6,688 bases of DNA from Porticoccus sp. (GTDB lineage: Bacteria > Pseudomonadota > Gammaproteobacteria > Pseudomonadales > Porticoccaceae). Each line of letters starts with the position of its first letter. The first letter of the stretch is position 1. The notes beneath the pieces are model-generated. The model saw only the letters and a program-made list of their open reading frames with translations, ran no database searches and was not told where the DNA came from. The position numbers were made by a program, and so were the translations under genes. This document shows, one piece after another, positions 6,420-6,688 of this stretch. The stretch spans positions 1 to 6,688 of the forward strand of contig DRHD01000140.1 in assembly GCA_011049795.1 (NCBI GenBank). Reading direction: 5' to 3'.

Positions 6420-6688
6420 ATGAGCGATAAGCCCCAAGTACCGGCCATCGAGGGCTGGTATACCATGGATGCCGATCAACCTCACCTGATAGGCTCTTGC
6501 TGCAAAGACTGTGGCACCTATTATTTCCCCAAACAATTTACCTACTGCAAAAACCCCAGCTGTGACAGCAGCGACTTTGACGAGGTCGAGCTCAGCCGTA
6601 CCGGCAAGGTGTGGTCTTACACCAATGCCTGTTATCAGCCACCGGAACCCTATGTCGCCGCTGATCCCTTCGTACCATACGCCATAGC
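6420..6688 (+). CDS. Zn-ribbon/OB-fold (DUF35) protein, partial at the window end
   Basis: The ATG at 6420 follows a clear ribosome site (GGAGAG, 6409-6414), and the frame stays open for 89 residues to the window end. The N-terminal part is a rubredoxin-like zinc ribbon with C28-x2-C31 and C43-x4-C48 (an extra Cys27 adjoins). The start of an OB-fold follows from about residue 58 (LSRTGKVWSYTN), the usual DUF35 order. Such proteins generally bind acyl-CoA and partner a thiolase-like enzyme or aldolase. In mycobacteria the DUF35 domain of ChsH2 docks with Ltp2, which cleaves the steroid side chain. Here it is a separate protein with no MaoC hydratase domain at its N-terminus. It is divergent from the dehydrogenase pair and probably belongs to the same pathway; a thiolase or Ltp2-like gene may follow beyond the window, which I cannot see. 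Confidence 0.9.
   Translation, partial: MSDKPQVPAIEGWYTMDADQPHLIGSCCKDCGTYYFPKQFTYCKNPSCDSSDFDEVELSRTGKVWSYTNACYQPPEPYVAADPFVPYAI

Noticed and set aside
6178..6423. 81-codon open frame in the divergent intergenic region
   Set aside because: It begins with GTG without a convincing ribosome site, has no recognisable motif, crosses all the inverted repeats and merely runs into the DUF35 start.

Overview
The window looks like a gammaproteobacterial chromosome with roughly balanced base composition, probably a marine, lipid- or steroid-degrading lineage. The lineage is inferred from gene content only: a LolD-like ATPase with an FtsX-like permease, a response-regulator/GGDEF protein, and a FadE28/FadE29-like acyl-CoA dehydrogenase pair. 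No rRNA, tRNA, CRISPR, phage or insertion-sequence feature was seen.

Bases 2-2402 (+) hold the end of a tightly packed operon: the C-terminal part of an ABC ATPase, an FtsX/MacB-type permease (4-base ATGA overlap), and, after a 2-base gap, a lipoprotein of the ZnuA/TroA metal-binding family. A ZnuA-like protein would normally work with a ZnuB-type permease, so pairing it with an FtsX-type ATPase/permease is the most unusual arrangement here. The lipoprotein has also lost two of the three histidines that bind zinc in ZnuA, while the permease carries two HxH motifs in its extracytoplasmic domain. Together they suggest a metal-linked, probably zinc-linked, envelope machine rather than a standard importer.

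Bases 2470-3585 (-) encode a receiver-GGDEF protein convergent with the operon. The receiver looks intact. The GGDEF signature is replaced by SLARF, but an RxxD inhibitory-site motif remains at the correct spacing. It is best read as a c-di-GMP-binding or protein-interaction output rather than an active cyclase.

Bases 3659-6055 (-) hold a two-gene operon of acyl-CoA dehydrogenases ending in a strong intrinsic terminator. The two proteins resemble the mycobacterial FadE29 and FadE28 (ChsE2/ChsE1) subunits, and their FAD-binding motifs are complementary, as expected for an alpha2-beta2 heterotetramer. Across a 364-base divergent intergenic region a Zn-ribbon/OB-fold (DUF35) protein starts at 6420 and runs off the window. 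In mycobacteria, fadE28-fadE29 sit beside a DUF35-containing hydratase and the Ltp2 aldolase in the steroid side-chain (igr) operon. This half of the window is therefore plausibly part of a CoA-dependent side-chain degradation cluster for a steroid or similar bulky substrate. The intergenic region carries several inverted repeats that could be operators, including a GCCCT...AGGGC element close to each divergent start codon.
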